Positions 21,139 through 30,305 are shown, counted from the stretch's first letter. The stretch is 64,000 bases of DNA from Streptomyces sp. STR69 (GCF_024519455.1 NZ_JALJRY010000001.1:605253-669252); one strand, 5' to 3'. Translations and numbers: made by a program. The notes: generated by a model not told the origin, from the sequence alone.

Positions 21139-22023
21139 TCAGCCGGCCAGAATCTCGCGGGCCAGCTTCGCCGTCTCGGTCGGCGTCTTGCCGACCTTGA
21201 CGCCGGCGGCCTCAAGGGCCTCCTTCTTCGCGGCGGCCGTGCCGGAGGAGCCGGAGACGATGGCGCCGGCGTGGCCCATGGTCTTGCCCTCGGGCGCGGT
21301 GAAGCCCGCGACGTAACCGACGACCGGCTTGGTCACGTTCTTCGCGATGAAGTCCGCGGCCCGCTCCTCGGCGTCGCCACCGATCTCACCGATCATGACG
21401 ATCAGGTCGGTGTCGGGGTCGGCCTCGAACGCGGCGAGCGCGTCGATGTGGGTGGTGCCGATGACCGGGTCGCCACCGATACCGACGGCGGACGAGAAGC
21501 CGATGTCACGCAGTTCGTACATCATCTGGTACGTCAGCGTGCCGGACTTCGAGACCAGGCCGATGCGCCCCGGCTTGCTGATGTCGCCCGGGATGATGCC
21601 GGCGTTCGACTGGCCCGGGGTGATGAGACCGGGGCAGTTCGGGCCGACGATCCGGGTCTTGTTGCCCTTCGCGACCGCGTACGCGTAGAACGCGGCCGAG
21701 TCGTGGACGGCGATGCCCTCGGTGATGACGACCGCGAGCGGGATCTCGGCGTCGATCGCCTCGACGACGGCGGCCTTGGAGAAGGCCGGCGGTACGAAGA
21801 GGACGGATACGTTCGCGCCCGTCTTCTCCATCGCCTCGGCGACCGTGCCGAAGACCGGGATCTCGGTACCGTCGATGTCGACCGACGTGCCCGCCTTGCG
21901 CGGGTTCACGCCGCCGACGATGTTCGTTCCGTCGGCCAGCATGAGCTTGGTGTGCTTCATGCCCGTGGCACCGGTCATGCCCTGGACGATGACCTTGCTG
22001 TCCTTGTTGAGGAAGATAGCCAT
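21139..22023 (-). CDS. sucD: Succinyl-CoA ligase alpha subunit
   Basis: Alpha subunit (294 residues) of the TCA-cycle enzyme that makes succinate and ATP or GTP from succinyl-CoA. CoA-binding motif [13 protein letters not shown] near residue 14-26, [15 protein letters not shown], and the phosphohistidine loop [11 protein letters not shown] with the active His. It starts 21 bp after sucC, so the two form an operon; the terminator at 21085-21121 closes it. Confidence 0.97.
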   Translation of the reverse strand: MAIFLNKDSKVIVQGMTGATGMKHTKLMLADGTNIVGGVNPRKAGTSVDIDGTEIPVFGTVAEAMEKTGANVSVLFVPPAFSKAAVVEAIDAEIPLAVVITEGIAVHDSAAFYAYAVAKGNKTRIVGPNCPGLITPGQSNAGIIPGDISKPGRIGLVSKSGTLTYQMMYELRDIGFSSAVGIGGDPVIGTTHIDALAAFEADPDTDLIVMIGEIGGDAEERAADFIAKNVTKPVVGYVAGFTAPEGKTMGHAGAIVSGSSGTAAAKKEALEAAGVKVGKTPTETAKLAREILAG

Positions 22024-22044
22024 GGCTGTTTAGTCCCTCGTCCC

Positions 22045-23223
22045 TTACTTCGCAGCCGCGAGCTCGGCGGCCCTGTCGGCCGCGCCGTCCATGGTGTCCA
22101 CGCGCTGGACCAGCGGGTGGTTGGCGTCGGAGAGGATCTTGCGACCCAGCTCGGCGTTGTTGCCGTCGAGGCGGACGACGAGGGGCTTGGTGACTTCCTC
22201 GCCCTTGTCCGCGAGCAGCTGCAGCGCCTGCACGATGCCGTTGGCGACCTCGTCGCACGCGGTGATGCCGCCGAAGACGTTGACGAAGACCGACTTGACG
22301 TCGGGGTCGCCCAGGATGATCTCCAGGCCGTTCGCCATCACGGCCGCGGACGCGCCGCCGCCGATGTCGAGGAAGTTGGCCGGCTTCACGCCGCCGTGCG
22401 CCTCACCGGCGTACGCGACGACGTCCAGGGTGCTCATGACGAGACCCGCGCCGTTGCCGATGATGCCGACCTCGCCGTCGAGCTTGACGTAGTTGAGGTT
22501 CTTCGCCTTGGCGGCGGCCTCAAGCGGGTTGGCGGCGGCGTGGTCGACCAGCGCCTCGTGCTCCGGCTGGCGGAACTCGGCGTTCTCGTCCAGCGAGACC
22601 TTGCCGTCGAGGGCGATGACACGGCCGTCGGCGACCTTCGCGAGGGGGTTGACCTCGACGAGGAGGGCGTCCTCCTTGACGAAGGTGTCCCACAGCGTCA
22701 CCAGGATCTCGGCGACCTGCTCGGCGACGTCGGCCGGGAACTTCGCCTGCGCGACGATCTCGCGGGCCTTCTCGATGCTCACGCCCTCGTTGGCGTTGAC
22801 CGGGACCTTCGCGAGGGCCTCGGGGTTCTCCTCCGCGACGACCTCGATCTCCACGCCGCCCTGGACGGACGCCATGGCGAGGAAGGTGCGGTTGGTGCGG
22901 TCGAGGAGGTACGAGACGTAGTACTCCTCGACGATCTCGGGCGCGGTCTCGGCGATCATCACCTTGTGGACCGTGTGGCCCTTGATGTCCATGCCGAGGA
23001 TGTCCGTCGCGCGGGCGACGGCCTCGTCCGGGGTGGCGGCGAGCTTCACGCCACCGGCCTTGCCACGGCCGCCGACCTTCACCTGGGCCTTGACGACGGA
23101 CTTGCCACCGAGACGCTCTGTGGCTGCGCGGGCCGCCTCAGGCGTGTCGATGACTTCACCGGCCAGCACCGGTACATCGTGCTTGGCGAAGAGGTCCCTC
23201 GCCTGATACTCGAACAGGTCCAC
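22045..23223 (-). CDS. sucC: Succinyl-CoA ligase beta subunit
   Basis: Beta subunit (392 residues) with an N-terminal ATP-grasp domain ([38 protein letters not shown]) and a C-terminal ligase domain ([39 protein letters not shown]). It provides the nucleotide-binding half of the SucCD enzyme. The ATG at 23223 begins the operon; the upstream 370 bp hold a candidate Crp site and the terminator of the small gene at 23598. Confidence 0.97.
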   Translation of the reverse strand: MDLFEYQARDLFAKHDVPVLAGEVIDTPEAARAATERLGGKSVVKAQVKVGGRGKAGGVKLAATPDEAVARATDILGMDIKGHTVHKVMIAETAPEIVEEYYVSYLLDRTNRTFLAMASVQGGVEIEVVAEENPEALAKVPVNANEGVSIEKAREIVAQAKFPADVAEQVAEILVTLWDTFVKEDALLVEVNPLAKVADGRVIALDGKVSLDENAEFRQPEHEALVDHAAANPLEAAAKAKNLNYVKLDGEVGIIGNGAGLVMSTLDVVAYAGEAHGGVKPANFLDIGGGASAAVMANGLEIILGDPDVKSVFVNVFGGITACDEVANGIVQALQLLADKGEEVTKPLVVRLDGNNAELGRKILSDANHPLVQRVDTMDGAADRAAELAAAK

Positions 23224-23399
23224 GCGCTTCCGTCCTCAGTGATCTCGCGGTTCGTTGGATGCGTGGGCGTGCCGCGAAGGGCAACGTGACGTCCGCTGTC
23301 ACAAGGGAGGCGCACACGGTGACCGAGCGCGCGGCATGTCCGTCTCGCAGGTTATCGCTGCTTGCAGGGGGCCCCTAAATCGAGGGTCACACCTGAGCG

Positions 23400-23413
23400 G
23401 TGATACCTGTCAC
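23400..23413. promoter_or_regulatory. Candidate Crp site upstream of sucCD
   Basis: GTGATACCTGTCAC matches the pattern GTGN6GNCAC that I recall for the Streptomyces cAMP receptor protein, and on the other strand reads TGTGACAGGTATCAC, close to the enteric CRP box. It lies 177 bp before the sucC start. Confidence 0.45.
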
Positions 23414-23489
23414 ATGATGCCGGAATCCGTGACACGGAGTGCCGCGGACGGGGCTTATGGGTGGGCCCTTTCGAGCGGGTCCCTCGGGC

Positions 23490-23527
23490 GGGGTCCCGCC
23501 GGGTTGGGGCCGGCCCGGCGGGACCCC
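23490..23527 (-). terminator. Strong hairpin downstream of the small gene at 23598
   Basis: Perfect 14-bp arms (GGGGTCCCGCCGGG and CCCGGCGGGACCCC) with a 10-nt loop, 70 bp past the stop at 23598 and 266 bp before sucC, separating the two units. Confidence 0.7.
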
Positions 23528-23597
23528 ATACCGCGAGACGCACCCCGGAGAGACCGACGGCATTCGGCCGTCCGGGGTCACTGCCTCACGGAGTCGG

Positions 23598-23780
23598 TCA
23601 CTCCCAGTGCCGGACGGTCCGGGCGTGGACATTGTGTGCGGCGCGTGCAGCCCGTGCGCCCTGGATGGCCGCAGCGGCCCTGACCCGGGACTCTCTCGGG
23701 ACGGAGACCACGGCATCGACGAGACGTCGCCGGACTTCGGCCGTGGCGATGTCGGTGTTCTGGTTCATACGTGTGCTCAT
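23598..23780 (-). CDS. Small basic protein, 60 residues, unknown
   Basis: A 60-residue open frame starting MSTRMNQNTDIATAEVRRRL and ending in VHARTVRHWE. It is rich in Ala, Arg and Val and predicted to be helical throughout. GAGGA lies 12 nt before the ATG, and a strong hairpin follows the stop, so it has the layout of a real transcription unit. I recognise no family. The second ATG (23768) would give a 56-residue product. It could also be a stable RNA with a chance frame. Confidence 0.45.
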   Translation of the reverse strand: MSTRMNQNTDIATAEVRRRLVDAVVSVPRESRVRAAAAIQGARAARAAHNVHARTVRHWE

Positions 23781-23860
23781 GCGTGCGTCGGTTCCTCAGG
23801 CATCGCGAAAAAAGGGGGCATGACGGCATTCCGGGCAGGTCAACTGCCAGAACGGCCTGC

Positions 23861-24679
23861 CTAGCCTGGGAAAACGGGAACGTCCCGGTACCTGTCCCGG
23901 GTCTCCGCCACGTCCGCCCGCGCGGCGGCACCGTGCTCAAACCGCACGAGCACCCGGTTGCCCAAGGTCACGGCCTGCGCGTCACAGTGCCGCGAGCTGC
24001 CGCCGTCCACGGCCTGCTGATCGCGTGGGGTGCCGCTCGGGTCCCCGTTGGGTGCCTGGTGAACGGGGGCGTGGCCGACGGTCGGGGCATGACGTACGGC
24101 TGCGTGTCCTACGGCGCGGGCCTCATCAGCAGGGGCGACGAAGCGCGGTCCGTACGGGACGCCCGCACCTGCGCCCACCGTCACCTCGGCAGGCCTCGCA
24201 TCCGTACGATGCGCACCACTCGAAGGCCGCGCCGGTGCCGGAGCCCTGTGCGCTGGAGGCGCCTGCACCGGAAGCACCGGCTGACTCGGCGCTGCGGGGA
24301 CCGAGGGCAAGGTGGGTAGCGAGGGCGACGAAGGTGCCTCGGCCAACACCTCGGTCACCGTCTTCGTCACCACGTCACTCACGGGCCGCACGACCCGCTC
24401 CACGGCGTCCGACACCGGAGCGAGAACAGGAACCTGAACAGAGATCTGAACCGGAACCGGCTTCACCACCGAGGTCACCGAAGCCATCACCGGAATCCCC
24501 GGCTCGCCGAGCCTCACCGGCTTGCCCAGAACCCCGTCCGCCGCCTGTGCCTGTCCCCCGCACAGCAACCCGAGCACGAACAACCCGCCCACCAGCAGCG
24601 CCAGTTGGAGCACGCGCCGCCCCGCCGCCGTACGCGTCACGCGCAGGGCGGCACCGGACAGTGCGGCGGGCCGGATCAT
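23861..24679 (-). CDS. Secreted or membrane-anchored Pro/Ala-rich protein
   Basis: A 272-residue exported protein. A basic N-terminus and a hydrophobic core (about residues 25-43) end in GGQAQAADG, a good signal-peptidase site. The mature part is rich in Pro, Ala, Val and His (VPVQISVQVPVLAPVSDAV, then RAPAPARPSSGAH), without catalytic motifs. The open frame continues far upstream, but the ATG at 24679 after GAGGATCGTCGCCTC is the only start that gives a signal peptide. It lies 65 bp after the VWA gene on the same strand and might be co-transcribed. Function unknown. Confidence 0.68.
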   Translation of the reverse strand: MIRPAALSGAALRVTRTAAGRRVLQLALLVGGLFVLGLLCGGQAQAADGVLGKPVRLGEPGIPVMASVTSVVKPVPVQISVQVPVLAPVSDAVERVVRPVSDVVTKTVTEVLAEAPSSPSLPTLPSVPAAPSQPVLPVQAPPAHRAPAPARPSSGAHRTDARPAEVTVGAGAGVPYGPRFVAPADEARAVGHAAVRHAPTVGHAPVHQAPNGDPSGTPRDQQAVDGGSSRHCDAQAVTLGNRVLVRFEHGAAARADVAETRDRYRDVPVFPG

Positions 24680-24744
24680 GAGGCGACGATCCTCGCACGG
24701 CCCGCCCGAGGACGCGCAACCCCCCTGTCCCCCAAGCCCGTTCG

Positions 24745-26019
24745 TCAGGCGGTGTCCGGTATCGGCAACGGCCGCTTCTCGATCGCCGCCGCCATCACCT
24801 CCGGGAACAGATCGGGTGTGCACGCGAAGGCAGGCGCCCCCAACGCGGCCAGCGCGGCGGCGTGTTCGCGGTCGTAGGCCGGCGCCCCCTCGTCGGACAG
24901 CGCGAGAAGCGTCACGAACTGCACCCCCGACGCCTTCATCGCCGCGACCCGCTTGAGCATCTCGTTCCGTATCCCTCCTTCGTAGAGGTCGCTGATCAGC
25001 ACGACCACCGTCTCCGCGGGCCGGGTGATCTGCGACTGGCAGTACGCGAGCGCCCTGTTGATGTCCGTACCGCCGCCGAGCTGTGTCCCGAAGAGCACGT
25101 CCACCGGGTCGTCGAGCTGGTCGGTGAGGTCGACGACCGCGGTGTCGAAGACGACGAGCCGGGTGTTGATCGACCGCATGGACGCGAGCACCGCCCCGAA
25201 CACGGAGGCGTAGACGACGGACGCGGCCATCGAACCGGACTGGTCGATGCAGAGGACGACCTCCTTCTTCACGGACTGGGACGCCCGCCCGTATCCGATC
25301 AGCCGCTCCGGCACGATGGTCCGGTACTCCGGCAGGTAGTGCTTGAGGTTGGCCGCGATCGTGCGGTTCCAGTCGATGTCGTGATGGCGCGGCCGGTTGA
25401 TGCGGGCGCTGCGGTCGAGGGCGCCGGTGAGGGTGGCCCGGGTGCGGGTGGCGAGCCGCTTCTCCAGGTCCTCGACGACCTTGCGCACCACCGCCCGTGC
25501 CGTCTCCTTCGTGGTCTCCGGCATCGCCTTGTTGAGGGAGAGCAACGTGCCGACCAGGTGTACGTCGGCCTCCACCGCTTCCAGCATCTCCGGTTCGAGC
25601 AGCAGCGCGGACAGCCCGAGCCGGTCGATCGCGTCGCGCTGCATGACCTGGACGACCGAGGAGGGGAAGTGCGTCCGGATGTCCCCGAGCCAGCGCGCGA
25701 CGGACGGCGCCGACGCCCCGAGCCCCGCCGAACGGTCCTTCGCCGCCCGCTCCTTGTCCCCCCTGCCGTACAGCGCGGCCAGCGCCCCGTCCATCGCGGC
25801 GTCCCGCCCGGACAACGCGCACCCGGTGCCGTCGGCCGCGTCACCCCCGAGCACCAGCCGCCACCGCCGCAACCGCTCCTGCCCCGGGTCCGGATCCCCG
25901 ACTCCGCCGGCGTCGCCCGTCCCCGCCACCCCGTTCGCTGTCACCGCCGTCACCCCCGTCACGTCACCCGTCCCGGCCGATCCGCTCGCCGTTGTCCCCA
26001 TCGCGCCGGTCGCCGTCAT
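24745..26019 (-). CDS. VWA domain protein of the MoxR-associated type
   Basis: A 424-residue protein. The first 45 residues are a Gly/Thr/Ala-rich tail; residues 50-240 are helical; residues 250-415 form a von Willebrand A domain with the metal-ion-dependent adhesion site DQSGS (D259, S261, S263) and GGGTDINRALAY with the distal Thr. VWA proteins of this kind act with MoxR-type AAA+ ATPases as substrate-recruiting partners; E. coli YehP is a likely distant relative (recalled). The ATG at 26019 overlaps the stop of the 49-residue gene (ATGA), so it is the last or next-to-last gene of the AAA+-DUF5682-VWA operon. Confidence 0.88.
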   Translation of the reverse strand: MTATGAMGTTASGSAGTGDVTGVTAVTANGVAGTGDAGGVGDPDPGQERLRRWRLVLGGDAADGTGCALSGRDAAMDGALAALYGRGDKERAAKDRSAGLGASAPSVARWLGDIRTHFPSSVVQVMQRDAIDRLGLSALLLEPEMLEAVEADVHLVGTLLSLNKAMPETTKETARAVVRKVVEDLEKRLATRTRATLTGALDRSARINRPRHHDIDWNRTIAANLKHYLPEYRTIVPERLIGYGRASQSVKKEVVLCIDQSGSMAASVVYASVFGAVLASMRSINTRLVVFDTAVVDLTDQLDDPVDVLFGTQLGGGTDINRALAYCQSQITRPAETVVVLISDLYEGGIRNEMLKRVAAMKASGVQFVTLLALSDEGAPAYDREHAAALAALGAPAFACTPDLFPEVMAAAIEKRPLPIPDTA

Positions 26020-26165
26020 CCGCGCTCCCCCGCACGCAACCCTTCCCACAACGGCACGACCCGTACGACAGTCGCCGGACGATCCTCAGTCCGACGCCCG
26101 GCAACCGCCGTCTGCGCCCTCTCCCTCGGCCTCCTCGTGCCCTGCCTACCGTTGCTCGCCGTCAT
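26016..26165 (-). CDS. Mini-gene of 49 residues between DUF5682 and VWA genes
   Basis: The ATG at 26165 overlaps the DUF5682 stop (ATGA), and its stop overlaps the VWA start (ATGA), so all three frames are joined by 4-nt overlaps. The peptide starts MTASNGRQGTRRPRERAQTA and ends in LWEGLRAGERG. It is strongly basic in the first half, without a membrane segment. I know no family. The two exact overlaps argue for translation; a small chance remains that it is only a coupling device. Confidence 0.6.
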   Translation of the reverse strand: MTASNGRQGTRRPRERAQTAVAGRRTEDRPATVVRVVPLWEGLRAGERG

Positions 26166-28942
26166 CCCGCCACCCCCACAAGCTCGTTGTCGCTGTTGCC
26201 CACCAAGTCGTCCAGCCCCAACAACAGCCGCAGCACCGGTACCACCGCGTCCGCCCGCCCGGCGTCCAGCTCCGCGCCGAACCCGGATATCCCGGCCGCC
26301 GTCGCCACCGCCCCCGTCTGCTTTCCGGGCCCCCGCCGCACCAGCTCGCCGAGCGTTCTGCGCACCCCCGGCTCGTACGCCGAGAACGTGCGCCGCAGCA
26401 GCGGCAGTACGTCTGTGAACGCCTCCGCCGACACCCCGGTCAGCCATGCGTCCACAAGACCGAGCAGGCGCTCGTCGTGTACGAGGAGCAGCCCGCCCCC
26501 GCCACCGACGAAGCCCTCGATCCACGCCGCCGCGTCCGCCGGCGGCGTCCCGGGCGAGAGCACCAGCCCCATCAGCCGGGCCGCCTCTTCCGGCCCCAAC
26601 TCCCCACCATCCAGCAGAAGTCGTACGGCACGCCCCCGGATGACGCCCGGCACGGTGTCCCGCGCGGAGAGCGTCCGAAGCACCGCACGCCAGCGACGGC
26701 GCAGGTCGCCATGGCCGAGGGCGGGAGCGGGGGCGTCGGTGTGCCCGGCCACGGAGGCCTTGCGCTGCTCCGGTCCGGGGGCCTCACCGTACGCAGGACC
26801 GGATCCTTCGCCGTCGCCCGGCACCGAGGCATCACTGTTCGCAGGTCCAGGCACTTCGCCGTCGCCCGGCACCGAGGCATCACCGTGCCCGGGCCCAGAT
26901 ACTTCGCCGTCACCCGGCGCCGAGGCGTCGCCATGCCCAGGTCCGGCCGCCCCCCCGTCCCCCCGCGCGGGGGCATCACCATGCCCAAGCCCGGCGACGT
27001 CACCACGCCCAGCCCCCGATGCCCTACCCCGCTCAGTCTCTGCGGCTTCAGCCCGCTCGGCCTCTGCGGCTTCAGCCTGCTCGGTCCCGGAGGCTGCACC
27101 ACGCCCAACCCCACCGATATCCCCCAGCAGTCCCACCGCCCCGTGCACCGCGTCCACATGGCGTCTCATCTCCTCGGCCGCGTCCGTGTCGAGGGCCGTG
27201 CAGGCCGGGGGCAGGCCGACGAAGACCCGCTCGGCCAGGCCAGCGGCGACCTCAGTCAGCGCTCCGGTGTCGGTGCCGCGCACGTCGCCGTAGCGCAGCG
27301 AACGGACCAGGGCGGGCAGCGCCTGGGCGAGGTGGCCGACATCCGTGTCGAGGGCGGCGCGGTCGGCGAGGATCCGCATCACCACGGGGAGCGCGTCCGG
27401 CAGTTCGGCCAGCAGGCAGTGCTCGGCGAGCGCGGTGACGTCGGCGAGGCTCTGCGCCCCGATCGCGTCGGCCTCCGCCTTTGCGGTCGCCGCAGCGAGC
27501 ACCGTGGTGCCCCAGACCCCCGCCTCGGCGACCCGCACCGCCAACTCCGGTTCCCAGCGCAGCCGCCACGTCTCCCTGAACGTACCGGTGCTGCCCCGCG
27601 AGGCGACGGGCTCGCCCCACTCGACGCCCAGCAGCCGCAGCCGGTGCAGCAGTCTGCTGCGCGCGGCGTCGGTCTCCTTGCGCAGGTCGAGCTCCAACTC
27701 CCGCTCCAGCGCCTCCGGTTTGAGCCGCAGTCTGCGCTGCTGCCGGTCGAGGTCGCGCTGCAACGGCACGGCGGGGGCGCCCGGCGGCACCTCTCCCAGC
27801 ACATCCCCGACGACGAGCCGGTCACGCACCAGGGACAGCGGGACGTCCGAACCCTCGCACATCACCGCGCGCACCGCGTCGGTGGTCTCGCCGAGCCCCG
27901 CCAGCGGACGGCCACGCATCACCGCGAGGGTCTCCGCCAGCCGTACCGCCTCGATGACATGGGCCGGGGAGACGATCCGGTCCTCCTCCCGCAGCAGCCC
28001 CGCGACCTTGGTCATCCACCGCTCGACCGGTCGGTCCGGCGCGGCGAACAGATGGCCGTACCAGCCCGGCGAGTCGATGCCCGCGCCGTACCCTCCGGCC
28101 CGGGACAGCCGGCGGTGTGTCCACGGCACCCAGGTCAGCTCGGCCTTGACCTTGGGCAGCCCCTTCAGCAGGGCGCGGTCCGCTGCGACAGACGTCCGCT
28201 GCCGCAGCGCGGGCACATGCCAGGCCCCGCAGACCACGGCCACTTCGTCCTCGAACTCCCGCTGTGCCGCGCGCACTTGGAGCCGCATGTACGCCTCGCG
28301 CACCAGGTCCCGGTCGTGCCCGCCGGCCCCGTACGTCTCGCGCAGCGCCCCCATGGCCTCCTCCAGCGCGGTGAACGGCGCGAACGGGTCCCGCTCCCCC
28401 GCACCCCGGTGCTCGACGACGTCCTCCCACCAGCGCTCGGGGTCGTCGTACCCCGCGGTCTCGGCGAGCACGGCGAGGGGATCGACGCGGATGTCCGGGC
28501 CTGCGGGTGTGTCGGGGGCGGGCGGGTCCGGCTGCGGCTCCTCTCCCGTGGGCTCGTCCTCGGTGTCCGGGGTGTCCTTCCCCTCCCTCCCCCACGCCAG
28601 CGTGTGCGTGGCCGGAAGGTCGATGAAGCGGGCCGGTACCTCGTGCTCCAGGGCCCAGCGGATCGCGACCCATTCCGGGGAGAACTCGGCCAGCGGCCAG
28701 AAGGCCGAACGGCCCGGCTCGTCCACGGCGTGGGCGAGAAGCGCGACCGGCGGTCGCATGTCCTCGTCGGCGGCCAGCGGAATCAGCGCGTCGGCCTCGG
28801 GCGGCCCCTCGATCAGTACGATCCGCGGCCGGGCCGCCGCCAGCGCCGCCCGCACGGCCCGCGCCGAGCCGGGCCCGTGATGCCGCACCCCGAGCAACAG
28901 CGGTCCGGCACCCGGACCACCGACCGCCTCAGTACCCGTCAC
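26162..28942 (-). CDS. DUF5682 family protein
   Basis: A 926-residue cytoplasmic protein of unknown activity. The N-terminus has the family motif GVRHHGPGSARAV (about 18-30) and IVLIEGPPEAD (41-51). Later parts include WSERYGHLF-like and CGAWHVPALR segments. The spacing of the HH and EGP motifs recalls the ChaN/TraB/erythromycin-esterase-like hydrolase group (inference). An acidic Gly/Pro/Asp linker with 16-residue repeats lies near residues 640-725. GTG at 28942 follows GGGGGGACGAA; a TTG at 28975 is possible. It is the second gene of the operon; the E. coli yeh cluster has, as I recall, a similar member (YehM). Confidence 0.82.
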   Translation of the reverse strand: MTGTEAVGGPGAGPLLLGVRHHGPGSARAVRAALAAARPRIVLIEGPPEADALIPLAADEDMRPPVALLAHAVDEPGRSAFWPLAEFSPEWVAIRWALEHEVPARFIDLPATHTLAWGREGKDTPDTEDEPTGEEPQPDPPAPDTPAGPDIRVDPLAVLAETAGYDDPERWWEDVVEHRGAGERDPFAPFTALEEAMGALRETYGAGGHDRDLVREAYMRLQVRAAQREFEDEVAVVCGAWHVPALRQRTSVAADRALLKGLPKVKAELTWVPWTHRRLSRAGGYGAGIDSPGWYGHLFAAPDRPVERWMTKVAGLLREEDRIVSPAHVIEAVRLAETLAVMRGRPLAGLGETTDAVRAVMCEGSDVPLSLVRDRLVVGDVLGEVPPGAPAVPLQRDLDRQQRRLRLKPEALERELELDLRKETDAARSRLLHRLRLLGVEWGEPVASRGSTGTFRETWRLRWEPELAVRVAEAGVWGTTVLAAATAKAEADAIGAQSLADVTALAEHCLLAELPDALPVVMRILADRAALDTDVGHLAQALPALVRSLRYGDVRGTDTGALTEVAAGLAERVFVGLPPACTALDTDAAEEMRRHVDAVHGAVGLLGDIGGVGRGAASGTEQAEAAEAERAEAAETERGRASGAGRGDVAGLGHGDAPARGDGGAAGPGHGDASAPGDGEVSGPGHGDASVPGDGEVPGPANSDASVPGDGEGSGPAYGEAPGPEQRKASVAGHTDAPAPALGHGDLRRRWRAVLRTLSARDTVPGVIRGRAVRLLLDGGELGPEEAARLMGLVLSPGTPPADAAAWIEGFVGGGGGLLLVHDERLLGLVDAWLTGVSAEAFTDVLPLLRRTFSAYEPGVRRTLGELVRRGPGKQTGAVATAAGISGFGAELDAGRADAVVPVLRLLLGLDDLVGNSDNELVGVAG
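26772..27000. repeat. 48-bp imperfect tandem repeat inside the DUF5682 gene
   Basis: Four to five copies with an exact 48-bp period (for example the unit boundaries at 26820 and 26868) encode GHGDASAPGDGEVSGP-type units. They make a flexible linker that probably varies in length between strains. Confidence 0.7.
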
Positions 28943-29009
28943 TTCGTCCCCCCGCCCCTCCGGGTCCAGCTCCAAGTGGAGTCCTCGTCGACGGTCCTCC
29001 TGGACTCGC

Positions 29010-30149
29010 TCACGCGCTCACCTCCCGGCAGGCCCGGTAGAAGTCCTTCCAGCCGTCGCGCTCCCGGACGACCGCTTCCAGGTACTCCTGCCAGATGACC
29101 CGGTCGGCCGCCGGGTCGCGGACGACGGCGCCGAGGATGCCCGCGGCGACATCGCTCGGCCGCAGCAGCCCGTCGCCGAAGTGGGCTGCCAGGGCAAGTC
29201 CGTTGGTGACGACGGAGATCGCCTCGGCCGTCGACAGCGTGCCGCTGGGCGACTTCAGCTTCGTCCGCCCGTCCGCCGTGATCCCGTCGCGCAGCTCACG
29301 GAAGACGGTCACCACACGGCGGATCTCGTCGACCCCCTCGGGCACCGCCGGCAGGTCGAGCGAGCGGCCGATCTGGTCGACACGGCGGGCGACGATGTCG
29401 ACCTCGGCGTCCGCGCTCTCCGGCAACGGCAGCACCACCGTGTTGAAACGGCGGCGCAGGGCGCTGGAGAGATCGTTGACGCCGCGGTCGCGGTCGTTCG
29501 CCGTGGCGATCAGGTTGAAGCCGCGGACGGCCTGCACCTCCCCTCCCAACTCCGGTATGGGCAGCGTCTTCTCCGACAGGATCGTGATCAGCGAGTCCTG
29601 TACGTCGGCGGGGATACGCGTCAGCTCCTCGACCCGCGCCGTCATCCCCTCCGCCATGGCCCGCATGACGGGGCTGGGCACCAGGGCGTCGCGGCTCGGG
29701 CCGTTGGCGAGCAGCTGCGCGTAGTTCCAGCCGTAGCGGATCGCCTCCTCCGGGGTGCCCGCCGTGCCCTGCACGAGCAGCGTCGAGTCACCGCTGACGG
29801 CGGCGGCCAGGTGCTCGGACACCCAGGTCTTGGCCGTGCCGGGCACGCCGAGCAGGAGCAGGGCGCGGTCGGTGGCGAGTGTGGTGACGGCGACCTCGAC
29901 GATGCGGCGCGGGCCGACGTACTTCGGTGTGATCACCGTGCCGTCCGGCAGGATGCCGCCGAGAAGGTAGGTGGCGACCGCCCACGGCGACATCTTCCAG
30001 CGGACCGGGCGCGGCCGGTCGTCCTGTGCGGCGAGCGCGGCGAGTTCGTCGGCGAAGGCGTCCTCGGCGTGCGGACGCAGTGCCTCCGGCCGCTCGGCCG
30101 TCTGCTTCTCACTCGCCTGCGCGTTCATGGGTTCTGCGGACACAGTCAT
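29010..30149 (-). CDS. MoxR-type AAA+ ATPase
   Basis: A 379-residue AAA+ protein. Walker A is GVPGTAKT (101-108), the Walker B/helix region reads VEELTRIPADVQDSLI, sensor 1 is NLIATANDRD, and an arginine finger is likely in SSALRRRF. The pattern fits the MoxR group (APE2220/YehL branch, as recalled), chaperone-like ATPases that work with VWA partners to remodel or activate target complexes. ATG at 30149 follows GGAGGGGGCCTCAGCC. It is the first gene of the leftward operon and lies back to back with the SWIM gene. A TTGTCAGTG box stands 58-66 bp upstream. Confidence 0.9.
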   Translation of the reverse strand: MTVSAEPMNAQASEKQTAERPEALRPHAEDAFADELAALAAQDDRPRPVRWKMSPWAVATYLLGGILPDGTVITPKYVGPRRIVEVAVTTLATDRALLLLGVPGTAKTWVSEHLAAAVSGDSTLLVQGTAGTPEEAIRYGWNYAQLLANGPSRDALVPSPVMRAMAEGMTARVEELTRIPADVQDSLITILSEKTLPIPELGGEVQAVRGFNLIATANDRDRGVNDLSSALRRRFNTVVLPLPESADAEVDIVARRVDQIGRSLDLPAVPEGVDEIRRVVTVFRELRDGITADGRTKLKSPSGTLSTAEAISVVTNGLALAAHFGDGLLRPSDVAAGILGAVVRDPAADRVIWQEYLEAVVRERDGWKDFYRACREVSA

Positions 30150-30192
30150 GGCTGAGGCCCCCTCCAGCTCGGCCGGTTCGGATCTGGTGTCC

Positions 30193-30215
30193 ACCGTGCA
30201 CCACGCCACTGACAA
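30193..30215 (-). promoter_or_regulatory. PafBC/RecA-NDp-like promoter of the AAA+ operon
   Basis: On the minus strand TTGTCAGTG (30215-30207), then 8 nt, then CACGGT (30198-30193). The consensus I recall for RecA-independent damage promoters is TTGTCRGTG-N8-TAN3T; here only the first base of the -10 differs. It faces away from the matching element at 30276. Confidence 0.55.
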
Positions 30216-30275
30216 TGCGATCCGACCTGCGGAAATGCGCCGGCGGAGCCATCTGCCGAACCGTTCGCGGGCCGA

Positions 30276-30298
30276 TTGTCAGTGCCGGGATCTACCTT
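30276..30298 (+). promoter_or_regulatory. PafBC/RecA-NDp-like promoter of the SWIM gene
   Basis: TTGTCAGTG (30276-30284), exactly 8 nt, then TACCTT (30293-30298): a full match to TTGTCRGTG-N8-TAN3T. The ATG at 30306 lies 7 nt after the -10, so the mRNA would be leaderless or nearly so. Confidence 0.75.
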
Positions 30299-30305
30299 CG
30301 ATGTC

